The notes under the pieces: generated by a model
What the model was told of the DNA's origin: nothing
The model's database searches: none
What the model saw: the letters and a program-made list of their open reading frames with translations, nothing else
Translations under genes and position numbers: made by a program
Source: JAWPMV01 sp039819665
GTDB taxonomy: Bacteria; Bacteroidota; Bacteroidia; J057
DNA: 64,000 nt
Assembly: GCA_039819665.1 (NCBI GenBank)
Contig: JBCBRM010000001.1
Location: 62,001 to 126,000, forward strand
Direction of reading: 5' to 3'
Shown here: one piece after another, positions 41,684 to 50,201 of the stretch
How the letters are laid out: every line of letters begins with the position of its first letter
How positions within the stretch are numbered: position 1 is the stretch's first letter

Positions 41684-42817
41684 ATGCCGGCCCTCAAATT
41701 TCCCGGATTCACTAACTACCTGATTGGAACATCTGTCCTAATCTTAGCTATAGGCCTTTCAGCCTGTAATTCGGGCTCCAAAATCGATTATAGCACCCAG
41801 GTAAAACCCATCCTGAACAAGAATTGTATCCACTGTCATGGAGGAGTAAAACAAAGCGGAGGCTTTAGCCTTCTGAATCGTGAACTAGCTATGGCTCCTA
41901 CCGAATCCGAGCATCCAGCCATTATTCCTTTTGATGCGGATAAGAGCGAGTTGATCAAAAGACTGACTCATTCAAATCCGGAAAAACGCATGCCTTTTGA
42001 GAAAGATGCTTTGGCAGAAAAGGATATCGAAATTTTAAGACAGTGGATAAATGAAGGGGCAGAATGGGGTACCCATTGGGCATATGTACCGGTAGAGGAA
42101 GTTGAAGTTCCGGCGGAGGTACTCAAAGCCAATATAAATGGGAGTGAAAATTGGGGCAACAATAGTATCGATGCCTTCATCGCTCAAAAAATGAGGGAGA
42201 ATGAACTGAGTCCCAATCCGGAAGCACAAAAAGAAGTACTTTTGAGACGCTTGAGCTTTGACTTGACGGGATTGCCAGCCTCAGACAAGTTGAGAGAAGC
42301 ATTTCTAAGAGAAGAAAATCCCATTTCCTATGAAGCGGTCATAGATAGTCTCCTGGCTACTTCCAGGTATGGAGAAAGATGGGCTGCTATGTGGATGGAC
42401 CTGGCGCGTTATGCAGATAGCAAAGGCTTTGAACGTGATTTTTCTCGTACAATTTGGGAGTATCGCGATTATGTCATTCGGGCCTTTAATCAGGATCTCC
42501 CATATGATCAATTTGTCATTGAGCAGATAGCGGGTGACCTCCTTGAAGATCCCACAGATGCCCAGTACATCGCTACCGGCTTTCACCGGAATACAACAAC
42601 CAATGATGAGGGCGGTACCAATAATGAAGAATTCCGAACTTATGCAGTTATCAATCGGGTAAATACCACCTGGGAAGCTCTTATGGGGACTACCTTTAGC
42701 TGTACCCAGTGTCATGGGCATCCTTATGATCCTATCCCACATGAAGAATACTATGAATTCATGCTTTCCTCAACAACACCCGAGACCATGATACCCATCC
42801 TGACTATCCCTGGTTGA
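41684..42817 (+). CDS. Planctomycete-type cytochrome/DUF1549 protein, 5' part of a frameshifted gene
   Basis: 377 residues. The lipobox is LSAC (Cys28). The c-type heme motif CIHCH (Cys48, Cys51, His52) lies in a PSCyt1-like domain (DYSTQVKPILNKNCIHCHGG). DUF1549 (PSCyt2, about 155-360) follows: LLRRLSFDLTGLP, YGERWAAMWMDLARYADSKG, and FSCTQCHGHPYDP. The natural continuation is lost: after EEYYEF the reading frame shifts and ends 19 residues later. In the +2 frame the same DNA reads HAFLNNTRDHDTHPDYPWLRTFSEVE, which continues into the next ORF. One missing base near 42760 explains it. This family is thought to act in outer-envelope redox or sugar-acid degradation together with DUF1501 proteins. 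Confidence 0.88.
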   Translation: MPALKFPGFTNYLIGTSVLILAIGLSACNSGSKIDYSTQVKPILNKNCIHCHGGVKQSGGFSLLNRELAMAPTESEHPAIIPFDADKSELIKRLTHSNPEKRMPFEKDALAEKDIEILRQWINEGAEWGTHWAYVPVEEVEVPAEVLKANINGSENWGNNSIDAFIAQKMRENELSPNPEAQKEVLLRRLSFDLTGLPASDKLREAFLREENPISYEAVIDSLLATSRYGERWAAMWMDLARYADSKGFERDFSRTIWEYRDYVIRAFNQDLPYDQFVIEQIAGDLLEDPTDAQYIATGFHRNTTTNDEGGTNNEEFRTYAVINRVNTTWEALMGTTFSCTQCHGHPYDPIPHEEYYEFMLSSTTPETMIPILTIPG

Positions 42818-44445
42818 GGACCTTTTCTGAGGTAGAAAAAAAGGAATTAACTTCCTTAAAAAAATGGGTAAGCGAACAAAGTTCGGCGGATAAGGCAAAA
42901 GAGATGGAACTCTTCCTTAAAACCTGGCAACCCATCACCTATTCCATGGAAACGGACTCCATGGCCAATGCTGCCCTTTATGATACCAAATATCTGGGCT
43001 TTCGATATAAGGGAATGGCTCGTTTTAGGAACTTAGACCTAAGTGGAAAAGATGCCCTATTGATGCGCGCATTTAGGATTATGGAAGGAAGTAGGCTGCG
43101 AATCCATTTAGATGAAGCAGCTGGTCCTAAAATTCTGGATGTGGCAGTGGATAAGAAAAAAGCTAATGGAAGTTTCTACCAATTTCCCATTGAACAGACA
43201 GAAGGAATTCATGACCTCTATATCTATTACGATAATCCGCGAATGGCCAGCAAGCCCGATGATATGGCTTTCCAGTTTGATTGGCTCAGCTTTGTAGAGG
43301 ACTTTCCAGGTAAAGGAGAAACCAGCTATTCAGAAAATGAAAAGCGCTTTTGGGAACTCATGCAAAGCAAGGCTGATCATACCCTCATCATGAGAGAGAA
43401 TCCCAAAGATAAAACACGGAAAACCCATGTCTTTGATAGAGGAAATTGGCTGGTACCCGAGCAGGAAGTTCAGCCGGATGTGCCAGGTATTTTGCCTGAC
43501 TTTCCGGAAGATGCTCCCCGAAATAGACTGGGCCTTGCAGAATGGATCGTTAGTACCGAAAATCCCCTAACTGCACGAACCCTTGTCAACCGATTATGGG
43601 AACAACTCTTTGGACAGGGACTGGCAGAAACCCTGGAAGATCTGGGGACTCAGGGGATTCCACCTACTCATCCGGAATTGCTAGATTACCTCGCCTGGAA
43701 CTTTATGCATACCCATAATTGGAGCATAAAATCTTTGCTAAAAGAAATACTTCTCTCAGATACCTATCGCCAATCCAGTGTAGTGGGTGCACAAAAACGA
43801 GAAGCTGATCCCTACAATAAATACTATGCCCGTGGATCTCGTGTTAGACTTTCCGCAGAGCAAATCAGAGATCAGGCCTTGGCTGTAAGTGGTTTATTGA
43901 GCAAAAAAATGTACGGGGCTCCGGTTATGCCTTATCAACCAGAGGGTGTTTGGGCGGCTCCCTATAATTCTCAGGCCTGGAAAATGAGTGAAGGCGAGGA
44001 CCGTTATCGTCGGGCGCTTTACACCTTTGTCAAAAGAGGTTCCCCTTATCCGGCTATGGAAACTTTCGATGTAGCTAATCGAGAAGTTTGTAGTTCGAGA
44101 AGGATACGGACCAATACACCTTTGCAAGCCTTGCTGACCCTCAATGATCCGGTCTATGTGGAAGCGGCTCAGAGTTTTGCGAAATGGATAGAAAGTCAGG
44201 ATGAAGCTTCGCTGGATGAAAAAATTGAGCTGGCCTATATGCGAGCGCTTGGGAGAAAGATACCTGCCGAAAAACTGAAAATTTTCAGTGAATTATACTT
44301 GGCTTCTAAATTGAATTATGAGCAGGATGCTGAGGGGGCGAAAGACTTATTGGGGGAATGGGAGACTGAGAAAGAAGCCCATGCTGCGGCCATGATCATG
44401 ATGGCTAATGCAATGTTTAACCTTGACGAATTCCTTACCAAATAA
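42814..44445 (+). CDS. DUF1553 protein with carbohydrate-binding-like domain, 3' part of the same frameshifted gene
   Basis: 543 residues when started at the TTG at 42814; upstream the frame is open back into the DUF1549 ORF. A CBM6-like beta domain (about 70-165: LRIHLDEAAGPKILDVAVDKK; GIHDLYIYY) precedes DUF1553 (PSD1, about 225-525). DUF1553 motifs include ENPLTARTLVNRLWEQLFGQGL, LLDYLAWNFMHTHNWSIKSLLKEILLSDTYRQSS, RGSRVRLSAEQIRDQALAVSGLLSKKM and NTPLQALLTLNDPVYVEAA. In intact relatives PSCyt1-PSCyt2-CBM-PSD1 is one polypeptide of about 900 residues. The shift is a single-base deletion, either a sequencing error or a recent mutation; coding quality on both sides is normal. The DUF1501 gene starts 8 nt after its stop. 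Confidence 0.88.
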   Translation: MRTFSEVEKKELTSLKKWVSEQSSADKAKEMELFLKTWQPITYSMETDSMANAALYDTKYLGFRYKGMARFRNLDLSGKDALLMRAFRIMEGSRLRIHLDEAAGPKILDVAVDKKKANGSFYQFPIEQTEGIHDLYIYYDNPRMASKPDDMAFQFDWLSFVEDFPGKGETSYSENEKRFWELMQSKADHTLIMRENPKDKTRKTHVFDRGNWLVPEQEVQPDVPGILPDFPEDAPRNRLGLAEWIVSTENPLTARTLVNRLWEQLFGQGLAETLEDLGTQGIPPTHPELLDYLAWNFMHTHNWSIKSLLKEILLSDTYRQSSVVGAQKREADPYNKYYARGSRVRLSAEQIRDQALAVSGLLSKKMYGAPVMPYQPEGVWAAPYNSQAWKMSEGEDRYRRALYTFVKRGSPYPAMETFDVANREVCSSRRIRTNTPLQALLTLNDPVYVEAAQSFAKWIESQDEASLDEKIELAYMRALGRKIPAEKLKIFSELYLASKLNYEQDAEGAKDLLGEWETEKEAHAAAMIMMANAMFNLDEFLTK

Positions 44446-44453
44446 AGCCAGCC

Positions 44454-45950
44454 ATGAATAAGAAAAATCATCAATTACCGAAGGAGGCCCTTCACAAGAA
44501 GCTGGAGCTGGAAACGCGTAGGGTATTTCTGAAGAAAAGTGGTTGGGGACTCGGAGCTCTGGCCTTTTCGGCTATGTTTGGGGGATGCGGATTAAAGATG
44601 GAGGAAAGTATCCCTACGACCTTTGATCCAGGCAATCCTTTAGCCTCAAAATTTCCTCCTTTCAATTCGCGCGCAAAATCAGTCATTTACATCCACATGG
44701 CGGGAGCTCCCTCTCAATTGGAACTATTTGACTACAAACCTGCCTTGGCAAAGCTACATGGACAGGCTTGCCCTGAGTCTTTATTGGCTGGAAAGCAGTT
44801 TGCTTTTATTCGAGGTGTACCGAGTATGCTAGGTCCTCAGGCAAAGTTTAAGCAAAGAGGAGAATCAGGGGCATGGATTTCTGAACGCCTACCCTTTTTA
44901 GCTGAAATGGCTGATGATATCAGTTTTCTCAAAGCCGTTCATACCGATCAATTCAATCACGCACCTGCACAATTGCTCATGCACACGGGTAGCGCGCAGA
45001 TTGGAAGGCCAAGTATCGGGAGCTGGGCTACTTATGGACTTGGTACCGATAATCAGGATTTGCCCGGCTTTGTAGTTTTGACTTCCGGGGGAAATAATCC
45101 GGATGCCGGAAAACAGATTTGGGGAAGCGGCTTTTTGCCATCGGTCTATCAAGGCGTTCAATGCCGTAGCAAGGGCGAACCCGTTTTATACCTGAACGAC
45201 CCTAAAGGTATAAATCGAGATATCCGCAAAGCTTCTATCGATGCCATCAATGAGGTTAATAAAATGACCCATGAGGAATTTGGCGATCCCGAGACCCTAT
45301 CTCGTATTTCTCAATATGAACTGGCTTTCCGCATGCAAACGGCTGTTCCAGGGGTGATGGATATCAATAGTGAACCCGATTATATCCACGAAATGTATGG
45401 GACGGAACCTGGAAAAGTATCCTTCGCAAATAATATCTTACTCGCGCGTAAGCTAGTCGAAAACGGCGTCCGCTTTGTCCAGCTTTTTGATTGGGGTTGG
45501 GATACACATGGGACGGGTCCTGGAGGAGCTTTGAACATCGGCTTTATTGATAAATGTAATCAAACCGATCGGCCTGTTGCAGCCCTCTTGAAGGATCTCA
45601 AACAAAGAGGTTTGCTGGAAGAAACCCTGGTCGTCTGGGGCGGAGAATTTGGGCGTACTCCCATGCAGGAAAATCGTAATGGTGTAGGACAGAAATGGGC
45701 CGGACGCGACCATCATCCAGACGCTTTTACCATGTGGATGGCAGGTGGCGGCATCAAGGGTGGGATCAGCCACGGAGAAACCGATGAACTCGGATACAGC
45801 GGCATTGCAGGCCAACAATCCGTTTACGATATACAGGCAACTATCCTCCATCAACTGGGATTTGATCACGAAAAGTTCACCTATGAGTTTCAAGGCAGAC
45901 CTTTCCGATTGACCGATGTTGAGGGAGAGGTGATAAGAGAGATTATATAA
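44454..45950 (+). CDS. DUF1501 exported protein (sulfatase-like fold), Tat-type signal
   Basis: 498 residues. The twin-arginine signal ETRRVFLKKSGWGLGALAFSA is followed by a lipobox-like FGGC. Family blocks are SVIYIHMAGAPSQLELFDYKP, GESGAWISERLPFLAEMADDISFLKAVHTDQFNHAPAQLLMHTGS, WGWDTHG, VVWGGEFGRTPMQE, GRDHHPDAFTMWMAGGGIKGG and SVYDIQATILHQLG. These His/Asp-rich blocks mark a metallo-dependent sulfatase/alkaline-phosphatase superfamily member. In Bacteroidota and Planctomycetes it is almost always paired with DUF1549/DUF1553, as here (8-nt gap). The pair probably acts on a sugar or polyol derivative in the periplasm. An octamer hairpin element starts right after the stop. Confidence 0.92.
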   Translation: MNKKNHQLPKEALHKKLELETRRVFLKKSGWGLGALAFSAMFGGCGLKMEESIPTTFDPGNPLASKFPPFNSRAKSVIYIHMAGAPSQLELFDYKPALAKLHGQACPESLLAGKQFAFIRGVPSMLGPQAKFKQRGESGAWISERLPFLAEMADDISFLKAVHTDQFNHAPAQLLMHTGSAQIGRPSIGSWATYGLGTDNQDLPGFVVLTSGGNNPDAGKQIWGSGFLPSVYQGVQCRSKGEPVLYLNDPKGINRDIRKASIDAINEVNKMTHEEFGDPETLSRISQYELAFRMQTAVPGVMDINSEPDYIHEMYGTEPGKVSFANNILLARKLVENGVRFVQLFDWGWDTHGTGPGGALNIGFIDKCNQTDRPVAALLKDLKQRGLLEETLVVWGGEFGRTPMQENRNGVGQKWAGRDHHPDAFTMWMAGGGIKGGISHGETDELGYSGIAGQQSVYDIQATILHQLGFDHEKFTYEFQGRPFRLTDVEGEVIREII

Positions 45951-46026
45951 AAACGTGTTGGTGTGTTGGAGTTTATCTAAGATTTTAATTCCCAACTCCA
46001 ACACGCCAACACCCCAATACGTTTTC
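45951..46026 (+). repeat. Octamer-unit hairpin element, copy 2
   Basis: Starts 1 nt after the DUF1501 TAA with AAACGTGTTGGTGTGTTGGAG and ends with AACTCCAACACGCCAACACC then CCAATACGTTTT, right before the next gene. The left arm has two octamers (GTGTTGGT, GTGTTGGA). The right arm, reverse-complemented, has three (GTATTGGG, GTGTTGGC, GTGTTGGA). Both ends carry ACGT. Confidence 0.75.
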
Positions 46027-46028
46027 CT

Positions 46029-46949
46029 ATGAGTTACACCCGCAGAAACTTCCTCAAATCTTCCCTGGGAGCAGGAGCTTCTCTGGCTTTAGGAGCAAGT
46101 AATCATTTCCAAGAAAACAAAACGCCTTTTCCTATATCCAGGGACTTTAAGCTAAAAATCTATGCGACAAATTGGGGCTTTGATGGGGATACCATGGCCT
46201 TTTGTAAAAAAGCCAAAGATTCGGGTTATGATGGGGTAGAAGCCTGGGCACCGAGGGGAGAGAAAAAGGTCAATGACTTTATGGAGGCAGTTGAAAAGTA
46301 TGACCTATCCTATGGTTTTTTGGCGGGTAATTGGGGGAAGACCTATGAGGAGAACCTCAAAGCTTTTCAGGATTATGTGGACTATGCGCTTGAGATGAAG
46401 CCCGACTTTCTTAATTGCCATTCGGGAAAAGACTTTTTCAGCTTTGAGCAGAATCAGGCCTTTATTGAACATACGACTAAGCGCCATAAAGAAAGCGGCA
46501 TTCCCATCAGTCATGAGACCCATCGAGGACGTATTCTTTTTAATGCTCCTTTAGCCCAAAAGTTTATGAAAGCCATGCCAGACTTACGATTGACGCTGGA
46601 TATCTCGCATTGGACAGTGGTGCATGAATCTTTGCTGGAAGATCAACAGGAGGCGGTTGATTTGGCCTTGGAAAGAACGGATCATGTCCATTCTCGTGTG
46701 GGCTTTCAGGAAGGACCGCAAGTGCCGGAACCTCGTGCACCTGAATACAAATCAGCTTTGGATGCTCATTTTGCCTGGTGGGACAAAGTTGTGGAACATA
46801 AATCCAAGGCTGGGGAGACTCTGACCATGACGACCGAATTTGGCCCTCCCGGATATATGTGGGCCTTGCCGTATACGAAACAGCCCTTAGCGAACTTGTG
46901 GGAGGTCAATGCCCACATGAAGGATTTGTGGCGGGAAAGGTATGGTTGA
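46029..46949 (+). CDS. Sugar phosphate isomerase/epimerase-like TIM barrel, Tat-exported
   Basis: 306 residues. The Tat signal is YTRRNFLKSSLGAGASLALGA. The xylose-isomerase-like TIM barrel (AP endonuclease 2 family) has the strand motifs KDSGYDGVEAWAP, YDLSYGFLAGNWG, FLNCHSGKDFFSFEQNQ, ISHETHRGRILFNAP, LRLTLDISHW, DHVHSRVG and TMTTEFGPPGYMW. The metal-ligand pattern (Glu/Asp/His in SHETH, DISHW, HVHSR and TEFGP) looks intact. It follows the DUF1549/DUF1501 genes, so it probably acts on the sugar product in the periplasm. A second paralogue lies at 50202-51146. Confidence 0.9.
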   Translation: MSYTRRNFLKSSLGAGASLALGASNHFQENKTPFPISRDFKLKIYATNWGFDGDTMAFCKKAKDSGYDGVEAWAPRGEKKVNDFMEAVEKYDLSYGFLAGNWGKTYEENLKAFQDYVDYALEMKPDFLNCHSGKDFFSFEQNQAFIEHTTKRHKESGIPISHETHRGRILFNAPLAQKFMKAMPDLRLTLDISHWTVVHESLLEDQQEAVDLALERTDHVHSRVGFQEGPQVPEPRAPEYKSALDAHFAWWDKVVEHKSKAGETLTMTTEFGPPGYMWALPYTKQPLANLWEVNAHMKDLWRERYG

Positions 46950-46981
46950 GTTTTTTTATGAAATTAGATATTTTAAGAACC

Positions 46982-47356
46982 ATGAAATTCATTGGTCCCA
47001 TCAAAAATGAAGAACAATACAAGCGCTACCTTGCTCGGGTAAATGAAATATTTGATGCAAAGGCTGGTAGCCAGGAGGGAGAAGAATTAGAACTACTTTT
47101 ATTGTTGGTCAAATTATATGAAGATGAGCATTACCCCATTCCTTCACCTGATCCCATAGAAGCTATAAAAGTTAGAATGGAGGACTTAAACTTAAAGGCT
47201 GTTGACCTCATTCCTTATATGGGAGATAAAGGAAACGTATCTAAAATTCTTAATCGGAAACGGCCACTTACCCTGGAGATGATTCGCAAGCTCCATAAAG
47301 CTCTGGGAATACCTCTTGAAGTATTGATAAAGCCAATTGAGTTGAAAGTAGCATAA
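46982..47356 (+). CDS. HigA-like XRE-family antitoxin, no toxin partner seen
   Basis: 124 residues from the ATG at 46982 (MKFIGPIKNEEQYKRYLARVNEIFDAKAGSQEGEELELLL), which matches the usual start of the family. Upstream in-frame starts at 46958 and 46859 are possible, but the latter overlaps the isomerase. The second half is a helix-turn-helix with DPIEAIKVRMEDLNLKAVDLIPYMGDKGNVSKILNRKRPLTLEMIRKLHKALGIP. HigA-type antitoxins bind a HigB RNase and their own operator. There is no room for higB before it (33 bp), and the gene after it is convergent. It is therefore an orphan, or the partner is elsewhere. Confidence 0.82.
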   Translation: MKFIGPIKNEEQYKRYLARVNEIFDAKAGSQEGEELELLLLLVKLYEDEHYPIPSPDPIEAIKVRMEDLNLKAVDLIPYMGDKGNVSKILNRKRPLTLEMIRKLHKALGIPLEVLIKPIELKVA

Positions 47357-47373
47357 CTTTACTTTTACCACAC

Positions 47374-48123
47374 TCACTTCCCAAAAATCATCAAATGCTG
47401 CCTTGGCAACATATCCTTATTCTCAATCAACTTTAATCCTACTACTTTCATTTCTTTTACCGCCTGAGCTTCTGTCATTTTATGGCGAGGCTTAATGGGA
47501 ACAGATGGATCTTCTCCCCGATATTCAACTAAGGCCAATTTTCCCGTTGGTTTCATGGCTTTTACGATACTTTCCATCATTTCTTTGGGGAAAGAAAATT
47601 CATGATACACATCCACAATCAGTACCCAATCCACAGAATTTTCTGCCAGCTTGGAATTCTTTTCCCCACCCAAAACATACTCCACATTTTCAATTCCATT
47701 TGTTTCTTGCTTTTCCCGCATGATTTGGAGCATTTCCGGCTGAATGTCCTGGGCGATTACCTTTCCTTCTGAAACAATGGGAGCCATCTGGAAAGCAAAG
47801 TAGCCTGAGCCTGCTCCAATATCCGCAACTACATCTGTAGACTTTAATTCCAAAGCCTTGATCATCACACTTCCCTTTTCCTCTGCTTCTCTTTCAGGCC
47901 GTTCTAACCAAGGCGCACCGAGATGTCCCATGACCTGAGAGATTTCTCTTCCTTGATAGTATTTGCCTATGCCGTCATAACTGGCAGGGCCTCGGGTGTA
48001 CCATTTCTTTTTGGCTTGCTTAGTTGCCGATTCTTCAGAAACGGGAGCTTGCTGGCTAACTTGTGAGGATTGATTGCAGGCCAAAAAGCTGGCGAGTATG
48101 AGGATAAAAAAATAAGCTTTCAT
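47374..48123 (-). CDS. Class I SAM-dependent methyltransferase, lipoprotein
   Basis: 249 residues from the ATG at 48123; a second ATG at 48129 adds two residues. Lipoprotein signal MKAYFFILILASFLACN (lipobox Cys). The Ser/Gln/Lys-rich linker is followed by a Rossmann core: motif I ADIGAGSGYFAFQMAP, motif II IAQDIQPEML, then DWVLIVDVYHEFSFPKEMM and GKLALVEYRGE. An exported or membrane-anchored methyltransferase is unusual but is seen repeatedly in Bacteroidota. SAM would have to reach the periplasm, or the signal may be only a membrane anchor. Substrate unknown. Convergent with the HigA-like gene, 17 bp away. Confidence 0.87.
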   Translation of the reverse strand: MKAYFFILILASFLACNQSSQVSQQAPVSEESATKQAKKKWYTRGPASYDGIGKYYQGREISQVMGHLGAPWLERPEREAEEKGSVMIKALELKSTDVVADIGAGSGYFAFQMAPIVSEGKVIAQDIQPEMLQIMREKQETNGIENVEYVLGGEKNSKLAENSVDWVLIVDVYHEFSFPKEMMESIVKAMKPTGKLALVEYRGEDPSVPIKPRHKMTEAQAVKEMKVVGLKLIENKDMLPRQHLMIFGK

Positions 48124-48233
48124 ACCCATATAAAGCAGAAATTATTCATGATTGTTTCTCTGAGTCTATCAGGAAATTTAAAATAAAGATCTGCTTTGGT
48201 AAATCGTCTGGATATCAACATGATACGATATTT

Positions 48234-49940
48234 CTAATACCCCTTCGTCCTCGCATCAGGCCTCCTCGGATCAGAAGCCCCATATAGCAAACCATCTTTA
48301 ATCATAATTGTCTGCGTACTCCCCATCGCATTTCGTTCCGTCATCGTATGGCCCAAAGCTTCGAGTATGGCTCGTGTATCTGCATTGAGGTTCTTTTCGA
48401 TGTACAAAATATCCGGAAACCATTGATGGTGGATTCGAGAGGCATGCGTAGCCTCCGCAACGTTCATCTCATGCACGAGCGCATTGAGGATGACCTGTAA
48501 TACCGTCGTGATGATACGGCTTCCCCCGGGGCTTCCTGTAACGAGGTAGGGCTTACCATCCTTAAATACGATGCTCGGTGTCATAGAACTCAGAGGCCTT
48601 TTTCCCGGCTCCACCTTATTCGATTCCCCACCAATCAATCCGAAAGCATCTGGCGAACCGGGCTTGGCTGCGAAATCACTCATTTCATTATTCAGCAAGA
48701 TTCCGGTCCCTTTAGCCACAGCCCCATTCCCAAAACTGAAATTGAGCGTATAGGTATTGCTGACTACATTCCCATCTTTATCAACCACAGAAAAATGCGT
48801 GGTTTCCTCGCTTTCATAATCTGTTGGACTGCCTGGCATGATGTCTGTCGAAGGGCGGGCTTTTTCCGCATCAATCCCTGCACGCAAATGATCTGCATAT
48901 GATTTGTCCAGCAATTCCGCGACGGGTACATCCCAAAAGAGAGGATCGCCTAGGTGTTTGCTTCTGTCTGCATAGGCCAGTTTCATGGCTTCTGTCATCA
49001 CATGGATACTGGCTGCTGAATTATGCCCGGATTCTTTGAGCGGATATTTTTCGAGTATGTTGAGGATTTGCAGTAGGTGAACGCCTCCAGAACTCGGAGG
49101 AGGCATAGACGCAATTTTGTATCCATGAAACTCTCCCCAGATTACCTCCATAAATTGCGGGCTATAGTCGGCCATGTCTTCCATCGTGATGAGACCTCCA
49201 TTGGCCTGCATGTCAGCTACAATTAATTCCGCAATCGGGCCTTCGTAAAAAGCTTTGGCTCCCCGCTTGGCGATCAATTTGAGACTTTTTGCCAAATCCT
49301 CCTGCACCAATAATTCTCCCGCTTTGTAATACTGTTCTTTCCCTTTGTAAAATATTTTTTCTGATTCCGGCCACTTCCTGATCCTTTCTTCCAGCGCTTT
49401 CAAAATACGTTCAAGGTCGTAGGTGACTGCAAAGCCTTTTTTCGCCAAGCGAATGGCTGGAGCTAATACCTCTTTCGGACTCATGGTTCCGTATTTCTCC
49501 AAAGCGAACAAAAGCCCTGAAACGGTTCCGGGTACGCCTGCTGATTGATAACTGGAATTGATGAGGGCTCGATCTATTTCGCCATCTTTCCCCAAATACA
49601 TATCTCTGCTGGCTGCACCCGGCGCTCTTTCTCGATAGTTGATGGCTTTGGTATCCCCACTTTCAGCTTCATGCACCAACATAAATCCGCCTCCTCCCAG
49701 ATTACCTGCTCTGGGAAGTACAACTGCCAAAGCAAATCCTACCCCTACTGCAGCATCTACTGCATTTCCTCCTTTCTCCAAAATCTCTATCCCCACCTGC
49801 GTAGCCAGCGGATGTTGGGAAGCCACCATGCCATTTTTTGCCACTATGGGATGGTGTAAAGCTTTAGATGAAAAAATGGGAGACTGAGCCCTGAGTGAAA
49901 AATTGAGGATTAGAAGGAGGATAGAAAGGATGCGGGGCAT
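48234..49940 (-). CDS. ggt: Gamma-glutamyltransferase, exported
   Basis: 568 residues. Signal peptide about 1-18 (ILSILLLILNFSLRAQ). The precursor self-cleaves before the nucleophile Thr in ESEETTHFSVVDKDGNVVSNT (about residue 380), giving large and small subunits. Conserved features are GMVASQHPLATQVGIEILEKGGNAVDAAV, NYRERAPGAASRDMY, the Asn/Asp-rich loop GILLNNEMSDF, RPLSSMTPSIVF and the lid region GSPGGSRIITTVLQ. It hydrolyses or transfers the gamma-glutamyl group of glutathione and gamma-glutamyl peptides in the periplasm. No obvious operon partner; single gene with 108-bp and 261-bp flanks. Confidence 0.96.
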   Translation of the reverse strand: MPRILSILLLILNFSLRAQSPIFSSKALHHPIVAKNGMVASQHPLATQVGIEILEKGGNAVDAAVGVGFALAVVLPRAGNLGGGGFMLVHEAESGDTKAINYRERAPGAASRDMYLGKDGEIDRALINSSYQSAGVPGTVSGLLFALEKYGTMSPKEVLAPAIRLAKKGFAVTYDLERILKALEERIRKWPESEKIFYKGKEQYYKAGELLVQEDLAKSLKLIAKRGAKAFYEGPIAELIVADMQANGGLITMEDMADYSPQFMEVIWGEFHGYKIASMPPPSSGGVHLLQILNILEKYPLKESGHNSAASIHVMTEAMKLAYADRSKHLGDPLFWDVPVAELLDKSYADHLRAGIDAEKARPSTDIMPGSPTDYESEETTHFSVVDKDGNVVSNTYTLNFSFGNGAVAKGTGILLNNEMSDFAAKPGSPDAFGLIGGESNKVEPGKRPLSSMTPSIVFKDGKPYLVTGSPGGSRIITTVLQVILNALVHEMNVAEATHASRIHHQWFPDILYIEKNLNADTRAILEALGHTMTERNAMGSTQTIMIKDGLLYGASDPRRPDARTKGY

Positions 49941-50201
49941 AGATAGTTTGATTTAGTCTAGTAAATGAGAATAGAAAGATACCGATAGAAATTGAATCGG
50001 GAAAAGTAGTGGGTTAAAGTTGATAGTAAACCCTACTAACAGTCGGATTTTTCTCCTAAGTAGATGTATCCTTCTTGCCAACATGAATGAGCTACCATTT
50101 GGGTGCTTGATTAGTGTAAAACTTCCATTTTGGAAAACAGGACAAAGAATTAACTTTTGTCGTTTGAAACCTGGGCTGTAAGGGTCTGGGTTTCTTCTTT
50201 G

